Shown here piece by piece: positions 1 to 5,136 of a stretch of 5,136 nucleotides of DNA. How positions within the stretch are numbered: position 1 is the stretch's first letter; each line of letters starts with the position of its first letter. A model generated the notes under the pieces. That model was not told where the DNA came from and made no database searches. It worked only from the letters and a program-made list of their open reading frames with translations. A program made the translations under genes and the position numbers. Source of the stretch: an uncultured bacterium (lineage in GTDB: Bacteria; Cyanobacteriota; Vampirovibrionia; Gastranaerophilales; Gastranaerophilaceae). Location of the stretch: contig USFB01000059.1 of assembly GCA_900553895.1 (NCBI GenBank), forward strand, positions 1-5,136, in the 5' to 3' direction.

Positions 1-58
1 GTGCAATTTTTTGCACCATTAACAATTTTCCATTTTCCACTTTCAATTTTCCATTGCC
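1..58. repeat. Intergenic region with a small inverted repeat and TTTTCCA-type direct repeats
   Basis: This is the 58-base non-coding tail after the stop codon of the second permease, cut by the window edge. Bases 1-6 (GTGCAA) and 11-16 (TTGCAC) form a perfect 6-bp inverted repeat around a TTTT loop, and the stem may extend beyond the window. Bases 23-34 and 44-55 are identical 12-mers (CAATTTTCCATT), with a related CATTTTCCA at 31-39 between them. The hairpin has a T-run only in its loop, so I do not call it a terminator. No coding potential was seen here. Confidence 0.5.
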
Positions 59-1576
59 TTAACCTTCTTCTCTGCGTTTTGCTTTATAACTATACAACGC
101 GTAAATCGCAACGCCAATTAAAAGCCAAATTACGAAGTACAAGGCAGAAGTTGCTTTTGCACTAAATTTACAATACATCAAAGCCAAACATGTTACTACG
201 CCGAAAATCGGGAACCAAGGACAGCATGGAACTTTGAACGGTCTTTCTCTGTTTGGTTCGGTTTTTCTTAAAATCAAAACAGCAATACAAATTATAATAA
301 ATGACGTAAATGTTCCGAAGTTACAAAGTTCTGCCGAAATATTTAAATCCATAAATAACGCGCAAACAATAACAATTAAACCTGAAATCCAAGTTAAAAT
401 ATGCGGTGTTTGGAATTTATCATGAACTTTATTCAATGATTTTGGCAAAAAGTTGTCACGGCTCATTGCAAACAAAATTCTTGTTGTACCTAATTGATAA
501 ATCAGCAATACCGTAGTAAGCGCACACAAAGCTCCAACCGAAATCAAACCTGCATACCAGTTATTACCAATAAATCTCATTGCATGAGCGAGTGGTGCTT
601 GTGTATCAATAGCATTAAGCGGAACAACACCTGTCAAAACCAGTGCAACTAAAATATATAGAACCGTACATAATACAAGCGTTCCCATAATTGCAACAGG
701 TAAGTCTCTTTGAGGATTATTTGTTTCTTCTGCGGCGGTTGATATTGCATCAAAACCAACATAGGCAAAGAAAATTACAAATGCGCCGGTAAAAATACCT
801 TCCATACCGTTTGGTGCAAATGGAACCCAATGTTCAGGTTTAACATAAAAAGCACCTACAACAATAAATGAAAGAATTATGAACATATTAACTCCTACCA
901 TAATTGTTGCAACTTTTGTAGATTCTTTAACGCCTTTTATTAATAAAACTGTTAATATTAAAACAATTGCTATTGCAGGAATATTTATTGCAAATGGAAT
1001 TTCAATTCCCAAAGGCAAATGCATAAATGGCATTTTATCATGTACGTCCCAACCGTATCTGTTGCAAAGTTCGTACATTGTTCTATAATCATTTCTCAGC
1101 CAAAGCGGACAATTTATCACGAAAGCAGGTAAAATGTGTTTGAAGCCTTTTAAGAATTGAACAAAATATCCTGTCCAAGCACTCGCAACGGTAATATTTC
1201 CGATTGCATATTCAAGCATCAAAATCCAACCAACCATCCAAGCCATAAATTCGCCCATTGTTGCGTAGGTATAAGTGTATGCACTACCTGCAACGGGAAT
1301 CATAGCCGCAATTTCAGAATATGAAAGTGCTGAAAATACGCTTGCAATGGCAGCCAGTGTCATAGAAACAATAACCGCTGTTCCAGCCCCTGCTCCATCC
1401 GTAGAGCCAACAATGGCACTTCCGATAATCGTAAAAATACCTGTTCCGACTACGGCACCAATACCAATTACTATTAAATCAAATACGTTAAGGGTCTTTT
1501 TCAGACCCGAGTTTGCACCCTCATCAATAAGTTCTTGAGGGCTTTTACATTTTAATAAATTACTTAATAATGACAT
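59..1576 (-). CDS. APC-superfamily amino acid permease (CAT/YfnA-like), second of a tandem pair
   Basis: A 505-residue integral inner-membrane protein, about 12 membrane segments, probably a proton-coupled amino acid importer; the exact substrate cannot be read from sequence. It resembles the bacterial cationic amino acid transporter branch (Bacillus YfnA type). The unwound TM1 substrate motif GIGAVVGTGIF is at residues 38-48. The TM6 region FFAYVGFDAISTAAEE is at about 269-284, followed by NNPQRDLP. The TM8 cytoplasmic end RILFAMSRDNFLP is at about 366-378, and RERPFKVP at about 443-450. Length is normal for the family. The TM3-TM4 loop (about 145-198), expected to face the periplasm, is longer than I recall for YfnA. 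The ATG at 1574-1576 lies inside the 3' end of the upstream paralogue in another frame (17-base overlap), which implies translational coupling. Only a weak purine stretch (GAAAAAG) precedes the start. Strong similarity to the neighbour indicates tandem duplication. Confidence 0.93.
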   Translation of the reverse strand: MSLLSNLLKCKSPQELIDEGANSGLKKTLNVFDLIVIGIGAVVGTGIFTIIGSAIVGSTDGAGAGTAVIVSMTLAAIASVFSALSYSEIAAMIPVAGSAYTYTYATMGEFMAWMVGWILMLEYAIGNITVASAWTGYFVQFLKGFKHILPAFVINCPLWLRNDYRTMYELCNRYGWDVHDKMPFMHLPLGIEIPFAINIPAIAIVLILTVLLIKGVKESTKVATIMVGVNMFIILSFIVVGAFYVKPEHWVPFAPNGMEGIFTGAFVIFFAYVGFDAISTAAEETNNPQRDLPVAIMGTLVLCTVLYILVALVLTGVVPLNAIDTQAPLAHAMRFIGNNWYAGLISVGALCALTTVLLIYQLGTTRILFAMSRDNFLPKSLNKVHDKFQTPHILTWISGLIVIVCALFMDLNISAELCNFGTFTSFIIICIAVLILRKTEPNRERPFKVPCCPWFPIFGVVTCLALMYCKFSAKATSALYFVIWLLIGVAIYALYSYKAKRREEG

Positions 1577-3155
1577 CTTTTTCTATTTCTTTATTTTCTT
1601 CCACATTCGCTGACTGTTCAGCCAATCTATTCTTTTTATAACCATAAGATGCGTATATCAGAGCACCCATAATTACCCAAACTATAAATAATTCTGTTGA
1701 CAATTTTGCAGATTCGCCTTTTGCAACAATCATAGAATAAACCATTAAACCACCGCAGCAAATAATTCCGGCAAGTGGGAACCAAGGACAGAATGGAACT
1801 TTAAATGGTCTTTCTCTATCAGGGTCAACTTTTCTTAAAATCAAAATAGCAACGCAAACGATAATAAATGATGTAAAAGTACCAAAATTACAAAGTGAAG
1901 CTGCTACATTTAAATCTAATAATAACGTACCTAAAATCCCAACAACACCTACTGTTATTGTCAATACATGCGGTGTTCCTAATTTAGGATGAATTTTTTG
2001 GAATACTCTTGGCAAGAAATGGTCACGGCTCATAGCAAACAAAACTCTTGTTGCAGCCATGTGCATAACTAAAAGCACTGATGTTAAACCTGCTAATGAA
2101 CCTACTGAAATCAAACCTGCAGCCCAATTTTGATGAACTGCTGTCATTGCATAAGCCATAGGTGCTTTAAATAAGCCTTCAGGAATAACAACACCGCTAG
2201 TTGGTTGCATACCTGTTAAAACAAGTGCAACTAAAACATATACAACAGTTGTTACTATTAGTGAACCTAAAATACCTATTGGTAAATCTTTTTGAGGGTT
2301 TTTACATTCTTCTGCTGCTGTTGCTAAAGCATCAAAACCGATGTATGCAAAGAATATTATAAACGCGCCCATAAACACGCCTTCTAAACCGCAAGGTGCA
2401 AAAGGTATCCAGTTTTCAGGACGAATAAAAAATATACCTGTTAAAACAAATAAAGCGATAACACCAAGTTTAACTGCAACCATAATTCCTGCCATTTTAG
2501 CAGAATCTTTAGTACCTTTAACCAAAATTGCAGTTGTAATAGCAATCATGATTATAGCCGGAAGGTTTATGCAGAAAGGAATTCCTGCTATATGAGGAAT
2601 AACGGTATTTGCGTCCAAACCTTGTTGGTTGCAAACGTTAACTGCAGAGCGGAAATCATTTACAAGCCAAACAGGCGGATTAATGAACCAAGCCGGCAAG
2701 AATGAAAATCCTTTTATAAATTGCAAAAAGTGGTTTGTCCAAGCGCAAGCAACCGCTATAAATCCAATTGCATATTCTAACATCAAAATCCAACCGACAA
2801 TCCAAGCTGCGAATTCGCCTAATGTTGCGAAAGTATAGGTATAAGCACCACCTGCAACAGGAATCATTGTCGCAAATTCTGTATAACATAATGCTGAAAA
2901 AACACAAGCAATTGCTGCTATAACCATAGAGATGATTAACGCAGGTCCTGCTCCGGGGCTTGTTCCGTCTGGACTTCCTGCTGCTGCAATACCAACTACA
3001 GCGAAAATACCTGAACCGATAATCGCTCCGACACCTAAAATGATTAAATCCCAAACGCCTAAAGTTTTTTCCAAACCACCTTTTGCAGCGTTTGCAATTG
3101 CGTCATCAAGATTTTTGCGTGTAATCATTTTGGTTAGTAATTTTTTTAGTGCCAT
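1560..3155 (-). CDS. APC-superfamily amino acid permease (CAT/YfnA-like), first of a tandem pair
   Basis: A 531-residue polytopic membrane transporter of the amino acid-polyamine-organocation superfamily, closest by eye to bacterial CAT/YfnA permeases; substrate unknown. The TM1 motif GVGAIIGSGIF is at residues 41-51 and the TM2 region ends in TMIPVAGGAYTYTF (about 96-109). TM6 has FFAYIGFDALATAAEE at about 268-283, followed by CKNPQKDLP. MSRDHFLP is at about 375-382 and RERPFKVP at about 447-454. An amphipathic, Lys-rich N-terminus of about 30 residues precedes TM1. The C-terminal tail from about 506 is charged and acidic-rich and is absent from the neighbour; it also supplies the overlap with the next start codon. 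The ATG at 3153-3155 is supported by AAAGGA five bases upstream. No clear promoter was found in the 172 bases separating it from glyQ, so it may be read through from glyQ or from a promoter I cannot see. Confidence 0.94.
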   Translation of the reverse strand: MALKKLLTKMITRKNLDDAIANAAKGGLEKTLGVWDLIILGVGAIIGSGIFAVVGIAAAGSPDGTSPGAGPALIISMVIAAIACVFSALCYTEFATMIPVAGGAYTYTFATLGEFAAWIVGWILMLEYAIGFIAVACAWTNHFLQFIKGFSFLPAWFINPPVWLVNDFRSAVNVCNQQGLDANTVIPHIAGIPFCINLPAIIMIAITTAILVKGTKDSAKMAGIMVAVKLGVIALFVLTGIFFIRPENWIPFAPCGLEGVFMGAFIIFFAYIGFDALATAAEECKNPQKDLPIGILGSLIVTTVVYVLVALVLTGMQPTSGVVIPEGLFKAPMAYAMTAVHQNWAAGLISVGSLAGLTSVLLVMHMAATRVLFAMSRDHFLPRVFQKIHPKLGTPHVLTITVGVVGILGTLLLDLNVAASLCNFGTFTSFIIVCVAILILRKVDPDRERPFKVPFCPWFPLAGIICCGGLMVYSMIVAKGESAKLSTELFIVWVIMGALIYASYGYKKNRLAEQSANVEENKEIEKDVIIK

Positions 3156-3160
3156 TTATG

Positions 3161-3166
3161 TCCTTT
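3161..3166 (-). promoter_or_regulatory. Shine-Dalgarno site of the first permease
   Basis: The minus strand reads AAAGGA five bases before the ATG at 3155. It fixes the start of the 531-residue permease and lies just downstream of the GC-rich hairpin at 3178-3200, so a stable stem in the mRNA leader would sit only 11 bases from the ribosome binding site. Confidence 0.7.
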
Positions 3167-3177
3167 CATCGATTTTC

Positions 3178-3303
3178 CCCTCGCCCTTTTAGGGCGAGGG
3201 AGTAGCTGTTTGCGAGGCTGCGCCGAGCATTACAGATACGGGTGAGGGGAGCTAAATACCCCTCATCAGGACTCCGTCCAGCTTCTCCCGCAAGGGGCGA
3301 AGC
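3178..3303. repeat. GC-rich cluster of three stem-loops (REP/MITE-like intergenic element)
   Basis: This stretch is markedly more GC-rich than its AT-rich surroundings. It contains three inverted repeats. The first is CCCTCGCCCT (3178-3187), loop TTT, AGGGCGAGGG (3191-3200), a perfect 10-bp stem. The second is TGAGGGG (3243-3249) with CCCCTCA (3259-3265), extendable by one wobble and one GC pair. The third is GCTTCTCCC (3281-3289) with GGGGCGAAGC (3294-3303), carrying one mismatch. The arms of different stems resemble each other (the CCCTC/GAGGG theme). It fills most of the gap between glyQ and the permeases. None of the stems is followed by a T-run on either strand, so a dispersed palindromic repeat is more likely than a terminator. 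Copy number elsewhere in the genome is unknown. Confidence 0.6.
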
Positions 3304-3327
3304 AACACAGGCGCACATTTATCGCAC

Positions 3328-4203
3328 TTATTTCTTTAAAAGTGGAAAACCTAATTTTTCCCTTTGTTCAACGTACAACTTAGCAACCGCTGATGCCATT
3401 GTTCTTACTCTATTAATAAAGTTAATACGTTCGTCTTTACTGATTACGCCTCTTGCGTCCAATAAGTTGAACGTGTGTGAACATTTTAGAACATAGTCAT
3501 AAGCAGGTAACACAAGTTCCGCGTTTATACAATTATCAACTTCTTTTTGGTAAGCGTCAAATAGTTTAAACAGTCTGTCTGCGTCTGAATATTCAAAGTT
3601 GTATTTGGATTGCTCAATTTCGTTTTGTAAGTAAATATCGCCGTATTTCAAATTGTTGTTCCACATAATATCAAAAACAGACTCTTTGTTTTGGATATAC
3701 ATGGCAATTCTTTCTAAACCGTAAGTGATTTCTAAAGCAACAGGCTTAACTTCTAAACCGCCGACTTGTTGGAAATATGTAAACTGAGTGATTTCCATAC
3801 CGTCTAACCAAACTTCCCAACCTACACCGGCAGCACCAAGAGTTGGTGATTCCCAGTTGTCTTCTACAAATCTTACGTCATGCTTTGTTAAATCAATACC
3901 CATAGCTTCCAAACTCTTTAGATAAAGCTCTTGAGCGTTATCTGGAGATGGTTTAAGTATAACTTGGTATTGGAAATAATGTCCCAATCTGTTTGGGTTT
4001 TCACCGTATCTTGCGTCAGTCGGACGTCTGCAAGGTTCAACCATAGCTGTTGACCAAGGTTCAGGACCCAATGCTCTTAAGAAAGTTGCAGGGTTCATTG
4101 TAGAAGCACCTTTCTCAATATCATAAGGTTGCTGAATAATACATCCGTATTCAGACCAGTAACGTGATAAGTTTAGAATCAAATCTTGAAAATTTAGCGC
4201 CAT
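3328..4203 (-). CDS. glyQ: Glycine--tRNA ligase alpha subunit
   Basis: The catalytic alpha subunit (291 residues) of bacterial alpha2beta2 glycyl-tRNA synthetase, a class II enzyme that charges tRNA-Gly with glycine in the cytoplasm; it needs the GlyS beta subunit for tRNA recognition. It aligns end to end with E. coli GlyQ as I recall it. The start region has YWSEYGCIIQQPYDIEKGA (15-33). The motif 2 region RRPTDARYGENPNR is at 59-72, followed by HYFQYQVILKPSPDN (75-89). FVEDNWESPTLGAAGVGWEVWLDGMEITQFTYFQQVGG spans 112-149. Motif 3, ITYGLERIAMYIQ, is at 159-171. The C-terminal block SHTFNLLDARGVIS precedes a tail ending GFPLLKK. The ATG at 4201-4203 has AGAAGGA seven bases upstream. No glyS follows; the next gene is a permease, so glyS must be elsewhere in the genome, as happens in some phyla including cyanobacteria. 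Confidence 0.98.
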   Translation of the reverse strand: MALNFQDLILNLSRYWSEYGCIIQQPYDIEKGASTMNPATFLRALGPEPWSTAMVEPCRRPTDARYGENPNRLGHYFQYQVILKPSPDNAQELYLKSLEAMGIDLTKHDVRFVEDNWESPTLGAAGVGWEVWLDGMEITQFTYFQQVGGLEVKPVALEITYGLERIAMYIQNKESVFDIMWNNNLKYGDIYLQNEIEQSKYNFEYSDADRLFKLFDAYQKEVDNCINAELVLPAYDYVLKCSHTFNLLDARGVISKDERINFINRVRTMASAVAKLYVEQREKLGFPLLKK

Positions 4204-4210
4204 TTTTAAT

Positions 4211-4242
4211 TCCTTCTATTGTAAATTTTACACTTAATTATA
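4211..4242 (-). promoter_or_regulatory. glyQ ribosome binding site and putative -10 box
   Basis: The minus strand carries AGAAGGA (4211-4217) seven bases before the glyQ ATG, a good Shine-Dalgarno match. A perfect TATAAT lies at 4237-4242, which would give a leader of roughly 25-30 bases. No convincing -35 hexamer sits 16-18 bases upstream (TTTTAA at 4260-4265 with a 17-base spacer), so the promoter call is moderate while the ribosome site is firm. A second TATAAT at 4342-4347 is a weaker alternative. I see no T-box or glycine riboswitch in this short leader. Confidence 0.5.
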
Positions 4243-4270
4243 CAAAGAAAATTTTGAAATTAAAAGAAAT

Positions 4271-4309
4271 AAATAGTTTTTGTTAATTTTTGTTAATTGA
4301 AAACTATTT
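4271..4309. repeat. AT-rich perfect inverted repeat between the PII-like gene and glyQ
   Basis: AAATAGTTTT (4271-4280) and AAAACTATTT (4300-4309) form a perfect 10-bp stem with a 19-base loop. The loop itself holds two copies of TGTTAATT (4281-4288 and 4291-4298). It lies about 110 bases downstream of the PII-like stop codon and just upstream of the glyQ -10 box. The stem is nearly all A/T and lacks a following T-run on the minus strand, so an intrinsic terminator is doubtful; it could be an operator or chance in AT-rich DNA. Confidence 0.35.
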
Positions 4310-4419
4310 CTTATGTCTTTTAAAAATGTAGTTCAAATCGAATTATAAGAATGTAGATTAGAAAAAGCGGAAGCGGTTCTCACCTTTTTTTATCTCAGAA
4401 AATAATTCTATTTAATTTA

Positions 4420-4818
4420 TTACACTTTTCCAATAAACTTAATATTATAATCGCTCACGAGTTCTTCGTGCGCCAAAACGGTTATATTTCTAACAAATTC
4501 AGCCAAAATTACAAATACCATGTGTCTGATATCCATTGGAACAACAAGAACAGGTTTTGTAATTTTTTTAGCTTTGGCAAATTTTGCTATTTTATCAACA
4601 ATTTCTTGAACGATTTCATCTTTAACAACTGTTTCAACTCTTAATTTTGAAACAAGATTAACAGAATATGTGACACCTCGATATTGATGTGTATAACCCA
4701 TTTGATTTCCAAACCCCATAATATTGGAAATCATCATACCTGTTACACCAGAAACTGTTAAAATATCTTTTAAATCTTCTAACTTTTCTGGTCTGATAAT
4801 GATTTCAAGTTTTTTCAT
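4420..4818 (-). CDS. PII-type signal protein (GlnB/GlnK-like) with an FlhA-like C-terminus
   Basis: A 132-residue protein. Residues 1 to about 86 align with GlnB/GlnK, trimeric cytoplasmic sensors of 2-oxoglutarate and adenine nucleotides that control nitrogen metabolism. Visible PII features are the first strand KKLEIIIRPEKLEDL (2-16), SGVTGM (23-28), GFG (35-37), Q39, and the T-loop with YRGVTY at 46-51, so the tyrosine equivalent to the uridylylation site (Y51) is kept. K58, a 2-oxoglutarate contact in PII proteins, is also kept. After helix 2 the expected B-loop (TGxxGDGK) and C-loop arginines (RxR) are missing. Residues 88-132 instead match the pattern ending FlhA/FHIPEP proteins: PVLVV, DIR at 96-98, ITVLAHEEL at 112-120, NIKFIGKV at 125-132. 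Family PII is about 112 residues. The junction is in frame; the other two frames past it do not encode a PII ending. The ATG is supported by an AAGGGGGA ribosome site. PII identity is firm; the FlhA match was made by eye, and function is uncertain. Confidence 0.85.
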   Translation of the reverse strand: MKKLEIIIRPEKLEDLKDILTVSGVTGMMISNIMGFGNQMGYTHQYRGVTYSVNLVSKLRVETVVKDEIVQEIVDKIAKFAKAKKITKPVLVVPMDIRHMVFVILAEFVRNITVLAHEELVSDYNIKFIGKV

Positions 4819-4824
4819 AAGTTT

Positions 4825-4832
4825 TCCCCCTT
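4825..4832 (-). promoter_or_regulatory. Shine-Dalgarno site of the PII-like gene
   Basis: The minus strand reads AAGGGGGA, with six bases to the ATG at 4818. It fixes the start codon of the PII-like gene and suggests reasonable translation. Confidence 0.65.
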
Positions 4833-4863
4833 TTTTATTGATTTCCGTTCCCTTTTAGAAATC

Positions 4864-4900
4864 TTGACAAAAATATATCACGTTGATAAATTAGTGTCAA
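4864..4900 (-). promoter_or_regulatory. Near-consensus sigma-70 promoter of the PII-like gene, embedded in a dyad
   Basis: On the minus strand a perfect -35 TTGACA (4895-4900) is followed by a 17-base spacer and TATATT (4872-4877), a five-of-six -10 box, giving a leader of about 45 bases before the ATG at 4818. The same segment is a nested dyad centred on base 4882: TTGACA (4864-4869) mirrors TGTCAA (4895-4900), and TATCA (4876-4880) mirrors TGATA (4884-4888). Because of this symmetry the plus strand also has TTGACA, a 17-base spacer and a weaker TAAATT (4887-4892). The inner palindrome lies between the promoter elements, where a dimeric regulator could bind. The -35 hexamer overlaps the stop codon of the upstream relaxase remnant. 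Confidence 0.7.
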
Positions 4901-5136
4901 TATAATTTTATTAGTTTAATATTATTTATATTTGGAGTTTCTGGCAATTCTAATTTCATATTATCTAATACTTTTTTAGTGTTTTCAAAATTAGTTAATT
5001 TCTTTAAATCTTCTATTTTTTCGTGTTTAGCTCCAGTTTCTTCTGCTGGCAATTCTCGTTCTAAATCAAATCCTTTTGAAGTTATATATTTATGAAAAGC
5101 ATTTTGTAATTGTCTGTAACTATCTTTGCCTTTCCA
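4897..5136 (-). CDS. MobV/Pre-family plasmid mobilisation relaxase, 3' part, probably truncated
   Basis: An open frame enters from the window edge and gives 79 residues before TGA at 4897-4899. It was too short for a standard ORF listing because no start is in view. It reads WKGKDSYRQLQNAFHKYITS, then KGFDLERE, LPAEETGAKH and LTNFENTKKVLDNMKLELPE. The order LQ-x-x-F, KGFDLER, AEET-x-x-KH, then ELPE-x-PN is what I recall from Mob_Pre (plasmid recombination enzyme/MobV relaxase) proteins, in the part after the catalytic domain. Such proteins nick oriT DNA to start plasmid or integrative-element transfer. Known members usually continue with a long coiled-coil region after this point. Here the frame stops a few residues later, and neither other frame continues the match, so this is likely a decayed end of a mobile element. 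The catalytic N-terminus, if present, lies outside the window. Confidence 0.7.
   Translation of the reverse strand, partial: WKGKDSYRQLQNAFHKYITSKGFDLERELPAEETGAKHEKIEDLKKLTNFENTKKVLDNMKLELPETPNINNIKLIKLY

Noticed and set aside
2680..3054. 124-codon minus-strand reading frame inside the first permease
   Set aside because: It lies entirely inside the permease gene in another frame, and its Cys/Arg/Tyr-rich composition is typical of an out-of-frame shadow.
3178..3200. Perfect 10-bp hairpin as a terminator for glyQ
   Set aside because: Neither strand has a T-run after the stem; the minus strand continues GGAAAATC into the permease ribosome site.
3242..3496. 84-codon plus-strand reading frame across the hairpin cluster and the end of glyQ
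   Set aside because: It is antisense to glyQ and spans the non-coding repeat, with no recognisable protein features.
4321..4360. tRNA-like GTTCAAATC near two AATGTAG direct repeats
   Set aside because: No flanking T-arm or acceptor pairing can be drawn, so it is not a tRNA or a clear tRNA-derived attachment site.
4360..4390. Possible intrinsic terminator after the PII-like gene (minus strand CCGC followed by TTTTTCT)
   Set aside because: Only weak stems can be drawn (GGT-GAGA-ACC, or an A-run pairing with the T-run); there is no stable GC stem directly before the T-run.
4360..4392. GGTGAGAACCGC on the minus strand, slightly like a T-box core upstream of glyQ
   Set aside because: The match to the T-box core is imperfect, and no specifier stem or antiterminator/terminator pair is visible in the roughly 200-base leader.
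1..5136. CRISPR arrays, toxin-antitoxin pairs, retrons or defence genes
   Set aside because: No regularly spaced repeats, small gene pairs or reverse transcriptase/nuclease motifs were found in either strand.

Overview
This is an AT-rich bacterial window in which every supported gene lies on the minus strand. Read in the direction of transcription (high to low coordinates) it holds: the 3' end of a MobV/Pre-type relaxase gene cut by the window edge (4897-5136); a short PII-type gene whose last third looks like the C-terminal tip of the flagellar export protein FlhA (4420-4818); glyQ, the alpha subunit of tetrameric glycyl-tRNA synthetase (3328-4203); a GC-rich cluster of stem-loops (3178-3303); and two overlapping paralogous APC-superfamily amino acid permeases (1560-3155 and 59-1576). 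The lowest 58 bases are intergenic and carry short TTTTCCA-type repeats.

The lineage cannot be fixed from this sequence. A bacterial alpha2beta2 GlyRS (glyQ) with no glyS beside it, a PII protein, a flagellar FlhA fragment, AT-rich DNA and a Firmicutes-style relaxase remnant would all fit a gut bacterium. A non-photosynthetic relative of cyanobacteria (Vampirovibrionia/Gastranaerophilales) or an AT-rich Firmicutes-like genome are both possible; this is a weak inference.

The two permeases form one unit: the downstream start codon lies inside the end of the upstream gene, and they look like a tandem duplication. glyQ has its own ribosome binding site and a TATAAT box and is separated from the permeases by the hairpin cluster, so joint transcription is possible but not shown. 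The PII-like gene has a near-consensus sigma-70 promoter, inside a symmetrical dyad that overlaps the stop codon of the relaxase remnant.

The most notable object is the PII-like gene. Residues 1 to about 86 are ordinary PII, including the T-loop tyrosine at 51. The nucleotide-binding B- and C-loops are replaced in frame by about 45 residues resembling the end of FlhA. It could be a deletion fusion, a decayed gene or a working chimera, and it sits next to a mobile-element remnant.
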